A stretch of DNA of 40,083 nucleotides from Caldilineaceae bacterium (GTDB lineage: Bacteria; Chloroflexota; Anaerolineae; Caldilineales; Caldilineaceae): assembly GCA_014879855.1 (NCBI GenBank), contig JACSRH010000441.1:1-40083 (forward strand), in the 5' to 3' direction. How positions within the stretch are numbered: the stretch's first letter is position 1; each line of letters opens with the position of its first letter. The notes beneath the pieces are model-generated. The model had not been told where the DNA came from and searched no databases. It was given only the letters and a program-made list of their open reading frames with translations. This document shows positions 8,215 to 15,362 of the stretch, piece by piece. A program made the translations under genes and the position numbers.

Positions 8215-9213
8215 TTATTTGTAGCGAATGCGCGGGTCAATAAAAGGATAGACGATGTCGAGAATCAACGTAGCCGTGGCAACCGCCACGATCGACAGGC
8301 TGACGGTGCCCAGAATTAAGTTGTAATCCGAACCCAGAATGGCTCGATAGATCAGCGTGCCGACGCCGGGGTAGCCAAACAAAATCTCCGTGATCAGTGA
8401 GCCGCCAAAGACGCCGCCGATGCTCAGCGCCAGCACCGTGATCTGCGGCAGAATCGCGGTGCGCGCCACATAGCCAACCATGACCTTGTTGTCTTCGACG
8501 CCGCGATAGCGCGCATACTGGACAAAGTCCTCTTCCTTGGTGTCAATGGCCATCGCCTTCATGCTGATAATCCACCAGCCCAGGCTGACCATCACGATCG
8601 ACATCAAGGGCAAAAATGAGTTATAGGCTACGCTTTTCATCCATTGCCAACTGCCAGGTTCGCCGCTGACCTGGAACACAAAGGGGAAGATCGGCCAGAT
8701 ATAGGCAAAGAGGATGACCAGCAGCAGCGCAAGAATGTAGTAAGGGATTGGATACACGATCATGGCTGCGGTTTCAATGGCTTTGGACGTTGTGCTTTTG
8801 TTGTGATAACCGGCCAGTAGTCCGATAAAGTTGCCTAACGTCCAACTGATCAGCAGTGCGGTCAACATGAGCCCAAGCGACCAGGGCAACGCGCGCGCGA
8901 TCAGCACGCTGACAGGCGTCGGATAGTTAGCCAGCGAGGGGCCAAAATCCCATGTCAGCAGCACGCGAGTCAGAAACGAACTGTATTGCTCCCACAGCGT
9001 CCCCTCCAGTCCAAACAATTGGGTCAGCGTCTCGCGCATGGACTGCACAAGCTTGGGGTCCATGGTGGTGCCCTGTGACATCAGCCGGCCCAGCACAGCT
9101 TCCACCGGGCTGCCCGGCACAAAGCGCGGTACAAAAAAGATAATGGTGATGCTGATCCAAACCACAAGCACATACGTCAAGAGCCGGAAGAGCAAAAACT
9201 TGGCAAACTGCAT
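8215..9213 (-). CDS. ABC transporter permease, OppB/DppB type
   Basis: A 332-aa membrane protein starting MQFAKFLLFR at 9213, with GGAGA seven bases upstream that fixes the start; the longer in-frame extension to 9423 crosses the intergenic space. It has 'IFFVPRFVPGSPVEAVLGR' as in OppB-type proteins, several hydrophobic helices, and the EAA loop near 'EEDFVQYARYRGVEDNKVMVGYVARTAILPQ'. It ends in the 'YPFIDPRIRYK' tail typical of DppB. It follows the binding-protein gene by 73 bp and precedes the OppC-type gene by 38 bp. Confidence 0.92.
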   Translation of the reverse strand: MQFAKFLLFRLLTYVLVVWISITIIFFVPRFVPGSPVEAVLGRLMSQGTTMDPKLVQSMRETLTQLFGLEGTLWEQYSSFLTRVLLTWDFGPSLANYPTPVSVLIARALPWSLGLMLTALLISWTLGNFIGLLAGYHNKSTTSKAIETAAMIVYPIPYYILALLLVILFAYIWPIFPFVFQVSGEPGSWQWMKSVAYNSFLPLMSIVMVSLGWWIISMKAMAIDTKEEDFVQYARYRGVEDNKVMVGYVARTAILPQITVLALSIGGVFGGSLITEILFGYPGVGTLIYRAILGSDYNLILGTVSLSIVAVATATLILDIVYPFIDPRIRYK

Positions 9214-9286
9214 GGTTATCTCCTCGACGGCGGGACAGGGGTGTGGGATGCGCCCAGCGCCTTGCCGGGCGCATCCCACACTGACA

Positions 9287-11221
9287 CTACTGCTTGGGCT
9301 GAATGTTCGCCGCGATAAACTTGAAGTTGGACCACCACCACCACGGGCCTTCATAGTAGTTGTCGGCCGTCGGATAATTGGTGAAGTAGGTCTCGTTGAC
9401 CGGCACGAACTTGGATGTGCCAAACATCGGGATCCAGTGCATCTCCTGCGCCATCTGCATCAGCAGGTCGCTGCTGAGCTCGACGTTGCGTGGGTCGTCC
9501 GACGTCACCTTTTCCAGCTCGTCCATGATGGCAGCGATTTTGTCGCTGGCATGGCGGTTGACGTTGCCTGGAGCCGGTTCACCCGTGGGTACGATAAACT
9601 TCTGGTGCCAGCCACTCAGGTTTGGATAGATGTCAGCGCCGATCGCGCAGCCAGGCCAATAGGAGCCGGCCTCAAACTGGCCGGTGGCTTGCTCCGTCCA
9701 GAATGTGTTGGCGGTCATTGGCTTGACAGAGGCATCAATGCCAAACTTGCTCCAGGAATCGGCCACAGCGTAGGCCAAACGACCAGACTGCACCTCAAAA
9801 TCAGAAGGCGCATTGATCGAGATCGACCACGGCGTGCCATCCGGCAGCAGCCACTTGCCATCCGCATTGCGTGTAAAGCCCACATCCTCCAGCAGCTTGG
9901 CGGCCTGTTCCGTGTCATATTTCCACCAGCCGACGCCAAAGAGGTCGATCAGCTCGGCATCGGTCGTAGGCAAGTCACCGCCCACGCCTTGCTCCTGGAA
10001 TATCTTCGCCATGTCCAAAGCAAAGTTCGGATCGAAGGGAGCATAGCCATCTGGCAGGGTCATCGCCTGCAGGCGCTCGACCAGCGGCTTGTGGTAGACG
10101 TTCTGCACGGCTGCCACCGGCGGCACGCCCAGCGGCGAGACGCGCAGCATGCCAGCAAAGGTGCCCAGCGACACGTTCTTGATGTCGGTCGCCAGCGCCA
10201 ATGCCCAGCGCACCTGCCACTGATCGTAGGGAAACTCGGAGTTGTTGAAAGAGATGCCGCGCTCGCACGGGTCATCAAAGTCGGCGTAGGGGAAGCCGGC
10301 GTGCCAGGCGCGCACCACATCGCTGCGCTGCGTCAACACCTCCATCGACTCCGGCGTGATGTCCTGGAGAATATCGACATCATTGGCGATCATAGCCAAA
10401 ATGCGCTTCTCCTCGGTGCCCACGAAATTCCAGAGAATGTACTTGGGGCCGGACTTTTCGGTGATTTGGCCGACGCTGGTGCGCTCCCAATCATCGCGCA
10501 GCTCCCACAGCGTCCAGTTGCCGTTGGGATCAGTTTTGCTGAACTTGTACTGGCCAATGCAGACGGGTGGGAAATACTCAAATGTGGTCGGGTCCTGGCT
10601 CTCCCAGATATGCTTGGCCATCGGATAGAAGCGGTTGTCCCAGATCGTTACGCCTAGATCCTTGGACAGGCGTGGCTGCGAGCGCGTCGTGTCGAGCCGC
10701 ACAGTGTACTTGTCGACGGCTTCAAAACCGGCAATGTAATCGACGGCCCAGCCATGGATGGCAAGCGTTTCGGTGTCCATCCACGTCTGCAGCGTGAAGA
10801 TCACATCGTCACTCGTGAACTCGACGCCGTCATCCCAGTAGATGCCTTCACGCAGCTTGATCTCAAAGCTGGTGTAGTCGTCGTTGAGTGGCGTGGGCAT
10901 CTCTGCGGCCAAGGCGGGGAACTGGTCGCCTGTGACCGTGTCGATATCCCACAGGTTATCCAGGCAGATTTCGTGATAACCGCGCCCCATCTCAACGCCC
11001 GGCGTGTACGGGTTGAAGTTTTCCGGCCGCTCGAGCGAACCATTCAAATTGTCCAGGATCAGCGTCTCGTTGCGCGGCGTGCCGACAAAGGTCATTTCAC
11101 CTGCCGGGGCAGCACTACTTCCATCGCCACTCTCTGTCGCCGGCGCCGCCGGCGCAGCGCATGCACTTACGACCAAACTGAAAACGACAAGAACGGCTAT
11201 CAGCCATTGTCTATAGTTCAT
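9287..11221 (-). CDS. Lipoprotein solute-binding protein, family 5 (SBP_bac_5)
   Basis: A 644-aa extracellular lipoprotein. The ATG at 11221 (MNYRQWLIAV) follows a strong GAGGGGG site. A hydrophobic leader ends in lipobox 'VVSAC' with C21 as the lipidated cysteine, then a low-complexity linker. The mature part shows 'NPYTPGVEMG', 'FEIKLREGIYWDDGVEFTSDDVIFTLQTW', and the C-terminal aromatic run 'YYEGPWWWWSNFKF'. The length is above the usual 500-550 aa of peptide binders and fits the long cluster-C group, which includes oligosaccharide binders. It would deliver substrate to the permeases encoded just downstream. First structural gene of the operon. Confidence 0.93.
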   Translation of the reverse strand: MNYRQWLIAVLVVFSLVVSACAAPAAPATESGDGSSAAPAGEMTFVGTPRNETLILDNLNGSLERPENFNPYTPGVEMGRGYHEICLDNLWDIDTVTGDQFPALAAEMPTPLNDDYTSFEIKLREGIYWDDGVEFTSDDVIFTLQTWMDTETLAIHGWAVDYIAGFEAVDKYTVRLDTTRSQPRLSKDLGVTIWDNRFYPMAKHIWESQDPTTFEYFPPVCIGQYKFSKTDPNGNWTLWELRDDWERTSVGQITEKSGPKYILWNFVGTEEKRILAMIANDVDILQDITPESMEVLTQRSDVVRAWHAGFPYADFDDPCERGISFNNSEFPYDQWQVRWALALATDIKNVSLGTFAGMLRVSPLGVPPVAAVQNVYHKPLVERLQAMTLPDGYAPFDPNFALDMAKIFQEQGVGGDLPTTDAELIDLFGVGWWKYDTEQAAKLLEDVGFTRNADGKWLLPDGTPWSISINAPSDFEVQSGRLAYAVADSWSKFGIDASVKPMTANTFWTEQATGQFEAGSYWPGCAIGADIYPNLSGWHQKFIVPTGEPAPGNVNRHASDKIAAIMDELEKVTSDDPRNVELSSDLLMQMAQEMHWIPMFGTSKFVPVNETYFTNYPTADNYYEGPWWWWSNFKFIAANIQPKQ

Positions 11222-11290
11222 TCTTTCCCCCTCATGAGCAAAGACTATCAAGTTGGCTTTTTGCAAAGCACTGGGAACTTCATACACCTG

Positions 11291-11326
11291 TACTGCATAC
11301 TCGTTTACCACTGCCTGCTCGTTTAC
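11291..11326. repeat. Two 18-bp imperfect tandem repeats upstream of the binding-protein gene
   Basis: On the minus strand two adjacent 18-mers, GTAAACGAGCAGGCAGTG and GTAAACGAGTATGCAGTA, match at 15 of 18 positions. They lie 70-105 bp upstream of the binding-protein start, in the 162-bp gap after lacI. A regulator site or an mRNA element is possible; nothing in the window repeats it. Confidence 0.5.
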
Positions 11327-11383
11327 TGCTGTCACGCCGCTACGCTGCTCCTTTCGCCTGGCTTCTTGGCAGCACAGGTCAGC

Positions 11384-12466
11384 TTAATCATCCTCCCACG
11401 TATGGTCAGCGGCTGCTGGTGCAGACGCGTTGCCATCCTCTCCGTCGGCCACGGGGGATCCCAGCCTGGCGCCGCATGAACGGCGAACCACCACCTGAGC
11501 GGGCAAAATGATCTCGCGCGGCTCGCCCGTGTACACGCCTAGGATGCGCTCAATCAACAGCCTGGCGACCTGGCGCCCCATCTCGCGCTCAGGTTGGCGC
11601 ACGATCGTCACAAAAGGATCCAACTCAGACCCCATGCCAAAGTCATCGACGCACACCAGCGCAATATCCTCAGGCACGCGCAGCCGGCGCTCGCGCAGCG
11701 CACAGGCCACACCGGCCGCAATCCGCGGGCCAAATGCGAAGATGGCATCGGGCCGGGTGCGCTCTAGCAAGGCGTGGGTCATTTCATAGCCGTCACGCGT
11801 GCGCCATCCTTTCAGCATGATCAGATCCGGTGTTGCCTCGATGCTCGCCTGCTCCAACGCCAGCTTGTAGCCAGCGAGACGTTCGCCCCCCAAATACGAA
11901 GGCAGCGCTGGCCCCAATGCTGCAATGCGCCGGCGCCCCAACCGCAGGAGATGTTCGATCAAGTCGCAGCTTGCTTGCGTCGTGTCGCAGCGCACCAGGT
12001 CATAGGGATAGCCCTGCTGCGGGTTCACCACCCGCGCCGCTGGAATATTCTGGCGCTGCAGCAGATCAAAGTATGCCGGCGACGAAAAGACGTGTTGCAT
12101 GACAATCCCGTCGATCCGGCTCTGCAGCAGCATCTGCATGTAGCTTTGCTCGCGGCTCTTGTCCCTCCACGGCTGGGAGCTGCAGATCACCACGGTAAAC
12201 CCTTGTTCCTGGGCCATGTCTTCCACCCCCGTGGCGAGATTGGCAAAGAACGGGTTGACGATGTCATAGACCAAAAAGCTGATCATGCGCGTTGGCCGGC
12301 CGCGCATCGATCGGGCCAGCGCATTGGGGACATAGTGCAGTTCCTTCGCTGCACGCTCCACTTTGGCGCGCACCTCCTGGCTGGTATAGCCCTCCCCGCG
12401 TACGACGCGCGAGGCCGTGCTGACGCTGACGCCGGCAAGGCGCGCTACATCCTTGATGTTTGCCAT
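11384..12466 (-). CDS. LacI-family transcriptional regulator
   Basis: A 360-aa regulator. I use the ATG at 12466 (MANIKDVARL), seven bases after AAGG; another ATG lies two codons upstream. Residues 3-55 are a textbook LacI helix-turn-helix and hinge: 'IKDVARLAGVSVSTASRVV' then 'HYVPNALARSMRG'. The rest is a periplasmic-binding-protein-like effector domain ('VYDIVNPFFANLATGVED', 'RIDGIVMQ', 'VCVDDFGMGSELDPFVTIVRQP', 'VVVRRSCG'). It is the first gene in the direction of the transporter operon and diverges from GH172 paralogue D. Two LacI-type operators lie over its own predicted promoter, so autoregulation is likely. Sugar effector unknown. Confidence 0.95.
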   Translation of the reverse strand: MANIKDVARLAGVSVSTASRVVRGEGYTSQEVRAKVERAAKELHYVPNALARSMRGRPTRMISFLVYDIVNPFFANLATGVEDMAQEQGFTVVICSSQPWRDKSREQSYMQMLLQSRIDGIVMQHVFSSPAYFDLLQRQNIPAARVVNPQQGYPYDLVRCDTTQASCDLIEHLLRLGRRRIAALGPALPSYLGGERLAGYKLALEQASIEATPDLIMLKGWRTRDGYEMTHALLERTRPDAIFAFGPRIAAGVACALRERRLRVPEDIALVCVDDFGMGSELDPFVTIVRQPEREMGRQVARLLIERILGVYTGEPREIILPAQVVVRRSCGARLGSPVADGEDGNASAPAAADHTWEDD

Positions 12467-12567
12467 AAGCATCCTTGCAACCGGGGCCAAAACGCAGACG
12501 GCTGCTACCGCCACTGCGCTTGCTGTTTGCTTTATTTTTGTCTTTGGGAGAGATTGTTGCTTTACAG

Positions 12568-12581
12568 TGACAACGTTGCCA
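12568..12581. promoter_or_regulatory. LacI-type operator O1
   Basis: The sequence TGACAACGTTGCCA is a near-palindrome centred on CG (12574/12575), the usual form of a LacI-family site. It covers the -10 box and start region of the predicted lacI promoter. It is the exact reverse complement of O2, 27 bp away centre to centre. Confidence 0.75.
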
Positions 12582-12609
12582 TACTATCATGTACTGGCAA
12601 CGTTGTCAA
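12581..12609 (-). promoter_or_regulatory. Predicted lacI promoter
   Basis: On the minus strand TTGACA (12604-12609), a 17-bp spacer, then TAGTAT (12581-12586). The start would be near 12574, giving a leader of about 108 nt before the lacI ATG. Both operators overlap this promoter. Prediction from consensus match and spacing only. Confidence 0.65.
12595..12608. promoter_or_regulatory. LacI-type operator O2
   Basis: The sequence TGGCAACGTTGTCA is the exact reverse complement of O1. It overlaps the -35 box and part of the spacer of the predicted lacI promoter. With O1 it makes a symmetric pair separated by 13 bp. Confidence 0.75.
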
Positions 12610-12648
12610 TCCCTCATTTTTTGCTGAAAAATTTATGAAGCGCGTGGA

Positions 12649-12677
12649 TTGACAGGGACATTGAGCTGTTTTACACT
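12649..12677 (+). promoter_or_regulatory. Predicted promoter of GH172 paralogue D
   Basis: TTGACA (12649-12654), 17-bp spacer, TACACT (12672-12677). The start would be near 12684, leaving a leader of about 146 nt. The two LacI operators lie upstream of this -35 box, not on it, so direct steric repression is not obvious; looping or a second mechanism would be needed. Confidence 0.6.
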
Positions 12678-12829
12678 CCAGCAACACCTGCACCACCACA
12701 CTCTGGCGCCACTGGGCCGCCGCCACTGGATCCTGTTTTGCCAAGGACGCTATCGGCTGTACAAGTCGGGCGCCTTTGATTTCCCACGCTTTACTCAAAT
12801 CGACAAGAGACTATTCTGGAGAAGGAACG

Positions 12830-13930
12830 ATGAACACTGCGTTTAATGGGCTGGGTATGAGCCTGGCTTCGCTCTCGCGGCTTTCCAGCGCTCAGACCCG
12901 CTCGATCAGCCCGGAAAATTTTACTGGCGCCAAAGGCGCCGGCGGCATGGCCACCGAGGGCACAGGCGCCGACGCCGGCCGTGAATTGGGCCAAGGCTGG
13001 AAGATTTCACCCTCGATCAATATCGCTGGCAGCAGCACAGTGACACTAGCGGACATTGACGGCCCCGGCGCGATCCAGCAGATCTGGCTCACTGTCCACC
13101 CAACCTTCTGGCGCCGCCTGGTCATCCGTTTTTACTGGGATGAGGAGGAAACCCCGTCCGTCGAAGTCCCGATCGGCGACTTCTTCTGCAGCGGCTGGGC
13201 CGAGCGCTGCAACGTCACCTCGCTGGCGGTGTGCGTCAACCCGGCCGGCGGCTTTAACTGTTACTGGGAGATGCCTTTCCGCCGCCACGCGCGCATCACG
13301 CTCGAAAATGTGACGCCCGACCCGGTGCGCGGCTTCTATTACCAGATCAACTACACGCTCACCGAGGTGCCGGCGGAATGTGCTTACTTTCACGCGCAGT
13401 GGCGGCGCAGCAACCCGCTCCCCTATCAGCAGGTGCACACGCTGCTGGACGGCGTCACCGGCCAGGGTCACTATGTGGGCACGTACCTTGCCTGGGGCGT
13501 CAACAACAGTGGCTGGTGGGGCGAGGGCGAGATCAAGTTCTATCTGGATGACGACCAGGCGTGGCCCACGATCTGCGGCACGGGCACGGAAGATTACTTT
13601 GGCGGCGCCTGGAATTTCGAGTTTCCACAGGGGCAGTACGGCGTCTTTTCTTCCCCCTACAGCGGCATGCCGCAGGTGATTCGTCCCGACGGCCTCTATC
13701 GCAGCCAACAGCGCTTTGGCATGTATCGCTGGCACATCATGGATCCGATCCGCTTTCAACAAGACCTGCGCGTGACGATTCAGGCGCTGGGCTGGCGTTC
13801 GCAGGTGGAAGGCAAGTCGCGCTATCTGCCCATGCAGGACGACATTGCCTCGACCGCCTTCTGGTATCAACGTGAGCCGCACGCCCCGTTCCCTGCCCTG
13901 CCCGATGCGAATGGGCTGGAAGTGATTTAG
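12830..13930 (+). CDS. DUF2961 / GH172-type protein (paralogue D)
   Basis: A 366-aa cytosolic protein starting MNTAFNGLGM after the strong ribosome site GGAGAAGG. All family motifs are present: 'ETRS'-like 'QTRSISPENFTGAKGAGG', 'DIDGPGAIQQIW' near 75, 'VPIGDFFCSGWAER', 'NCYWEMPFRRHA', 'FHAQWRRSNPLPY', 'GQGHYVGTYLAWG', 'WWGEGEIKFYLDDD' (E232) and 'GTGTEDYFGGA' (E254). It is collinear with paralogue B over its whole length. It is transcribed divergently from lacI and so is controlled from the same regulatory region. A hairpin with a T-run follows the stop. Confidence 0.9.
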   Translation: MNTAFNGLGMSLASLSRLSSAQTRSISPENFTGAKGAGGMATEGTGADAGRELGQGWKISPSINIAGSSTVTLADIDGPGAIQQIWLTVHPTFWRRLVIRFYWDEEETPSVEVPIGDFFCSGWAERCNVTSLAVCVNPAGGFNCYWEMPFRRHARITLENVTPDPVRGFYYQINYTLTEVPAECAYFHAQWRRSNPLPYQQVHTLLDGVTGQGHYVGTYLAWGVNNSGWWGEGEIKFYLDDDQAWPTICGTGTEDYFGGAWNFEFPQGQYGVFSSPYSGMPQVIRPDGLYRSQQRFGMYRWHIMDPIRFQQDLRVTIQALGWRSQVEGKSRYLPMQDDIASTAFWYQREPHAPFPALPDANGLEVI

Positions 13931-13935
13931 TCCAC

Positions 13936-13981
13936 AAGAAGGCGATTTCCTGCCGGGCGTGGCACAGAAAAGCCTTCTTTT
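13936..13981 (+). terminator. Predicted Rho-independent terminator after paralogue D
   Basis: AAGAAGGC (13936-13943) pairs with GCCTTCTT (13972-13979), which runs into TTTT. The loop holds a second small stem, TGCC (13951-13954) with GGCA (13961-13964). It begins 6 bp after the stop codon. The loop is longer than usual, which lowers confidence. Confidence 0.5.
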
Positions 13982-13990
13982 GCAGTTGGC

Positions 13991-14058
13991 TGGTGCTGGA
14001 CAAGGTGTGCGCGACAAGATCGCCAACCGGCTGTGCGGCTCACCGCGGTCCAGCACCA
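13991..14058. repeat. 11-bp inverted repeat, 46-nt loop
   Basis: TGGTGCTGGAC at 13991-14001 is the exact reverse complement of GTCCAGCACCA at 14048-14058. Flanking GTGCGCG and CGCGCAC-like words extend the symmetry imperfectly. Function unknown; it could be part of the same element as the larger repeat at 14132-14193. Confidence 0.6.
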
Positions 14059-14131
14059 CTTTGCGCGCACGATGCTCCAAAGCCTTCGCTCCGGCTGAAC
14101 CCGTCGCCGCACCTGGTGTTTGCGCAGACAA

Positions 14132-14193
14132 CGTCCCCGGCACGCCGCACCACTGATCGGTCTGGTAGAACCATCTGCGGCGTGCCGGGGACG
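14132..14193. repeat. Perfect 18-bp inverted repeat with 26-nt loop
   Basis: CGTCCCCGGCACGCCGCA (14132-14149) is matched exactly by its reverse complement at 14176-14193. The loop contains a further TGGT/ACCA pairing. It lacks a T-run, so a simple terminator is unlikely; a palindromic mobile repeat (MITE or REP-like) fits better. Confidence 0.75.
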
Positions 14194-14316
14194 CACCCTG
14201 ACTCTGCACTAGGTGGCGCATCAAAAGGAGCCACTATGCTCCCCACATCCTGAATCGCTGAATTACTGAATCACTGAATCGCTTCATCCCTTACTGAGTG
14301 CACCAAAGGAGCCACC

Positions 14317-15270
14317 ATGCCCACCACACCACTCTTCGGTCCCTACGGCAGCAGCGCCCTGCCCTTTATCGACCGCTTTGCCGCACATGGCGCCAATGCC
14401 TTCTGGTTTCATGGCTTTGACGCGCCGGCCCTCGATGCCTGTGCGCGTTATGACATTGTCGCGTGCGTGGAATTTAAAACCTTCCGCGCCGACTTCGACG
14501 CGTATCCAGAGTTGATCCCAATCGGCGTGGACGGGCGGCCTATCCGTTACGGCAAGCTGGTGCAGGGCGTCTGTCTGTCGCAGACTGACTTTCTCGCTGA
14601 GACGGAAGCCACGCTGCTCGATGGCCTGCACACCTGCCAGCCCGCCGGCATCTGGCTGGACTATCTCACCTACGCCGGCTGGTTCGAGACGCCGGCGCCC
14701 GATCTGCAGGAGAGCTGTTTCTGCTCGGCCTGCATCGCCGATTTCTGCTCGGCCACGGGCATCGACGCCGCGACGCCCGCACAGATTCTGGCCGTGGCGG
14801 GCGATGCATGGACGCGCCACAAGTGCGAGCGCATTGCCCGCTTTGCTGAACACTATGCCGCGCTGATCAAGGCGCACCTGCCCGACTGCATCGTCGGCGC
14901 GTACATGTGCCCGTGGACGCCCGACGAATATGACGGCGCGCTTTCGCGCATCTTCGCCCAGGATTACGACCTGCTGGCGCCGAGCATCGACGTTTTCACG
15001 CCACTCATCTACGCGGCCAAGAGTGGGCGCACGGCCACGTGGGGGCGCGATTTTCTGGCGCAGGCGCCGGCCTTTGCGCCTGTCAACCGCAAAATGCAAC
15101 TGATTCTCGACGTGCTCGATTTTCCGGACAGCCTGTTCGCCACGGCTGAGGCGGAGCTGCCAAGCTGGGGCGTGCAGCTCTTCGGCGGTGCGCAGGTGTT
15201 TGGCGACACGCAGCAGGCAGCCCTCTTCGCAACGGCCGCTGCCCAGATACGGCAACGGCGCGTATCTTGA
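14317..15270 (+). CDS. Putative glycoside-hydrolase-like TIM-barrel protein
   Basis: A 317-aa protein, ATG at 14317 after AAAGGAG. I do not recognise an exact family. The segments 'NAFWFHGFD', 'GIWLDYLTYAGWF' (D115) and 'CFCSACIADFC' (C134, C136, C139, C144) resemble the hypothetical glycosyl hydrolase (GHL) group, in which a 'WLD' acid and a 'CFCxxC' cluster occur on a (beta/alpha)8 barrel. 'PLIYAAKSGRTATWGRDFL' and the ending 'GVQLFGGAQVFGD' also suit a barrel. There is no signal peptide, so it should act in the cytoplasm. It lies on the same strand just past GH172 paralogue D and may act on the same sugar; this link is inferred. Confidence 0.5.
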   Translation: MPTTPLFGPYGSSALPFIDRFAAHGANAFWFHGFDAPALDACARYDIVACVEFKTFRADFDAYPELIPIGVDGRPIRYGKLVQGVCLSQTDFLAETEATLLDGLHTCQPAGIWLDYLTYAGWFETPAPDLQESCFCSACIADFCSATGIDAATPAQILAVAGDAWTRHKCERIARFAEHYAALIKAHLPDCIVGAYMCPWTPDEYDGALSRIFAQDYDLLAPSIDVFTPLIYAAKSGRTATWGRDFLAQAPAFAPVNRKMQLILDVLDFPDSLFATAEAELPSWGVQLFGGAQVFGDTQQAALFATAAAQIRQRRVS

Positions 15271-15362
15271 GGACATCTGACCCTTGATCGCGGCTTTGCT
15301 CCTGATCTTGAATGGGGAACGCTCCCATCCTTTATTTCATCGAACAGGAGGTTGACACCGTT

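Larger units (their letters stand above)
13931..14316. other. 386-bp gene-free spacer rich in inverted and direct repeats
   Basis: I see no gene here. After the terminator hairpin it holds an 11-bp inverted repeat (13991-14001 with 14048-14058), an 18-bp perfect inverted repeat (14132-14193), a run of 'CTGAATCR' units (about 14251-14281), and a duplicated ribosome site plus ATG (14224-14238 and 14307-14319). The content looks like one or more decayed dispersed elements placed between paralogue D and the next gene. Confidence 0.6.

Noticed and set aside
9038..10657. A 539-codon open frame antisense to the binding-protein and permease genes
   Set aside because: It covers two well-conserved genes on the other strand and lacks any motif or ribosome site.
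13046..14224. A 392-codon open frame antisense to GH172 paralogue D
   Set aside because: It overlaps a clearly conserved gene and has no recognisable domain.
14251..14281. CTGAATCR-type short tandem units, considered as a CRISPR fragment
   Set aside because: Units are only about 8 bp with no spacers; simple tandem repeats.
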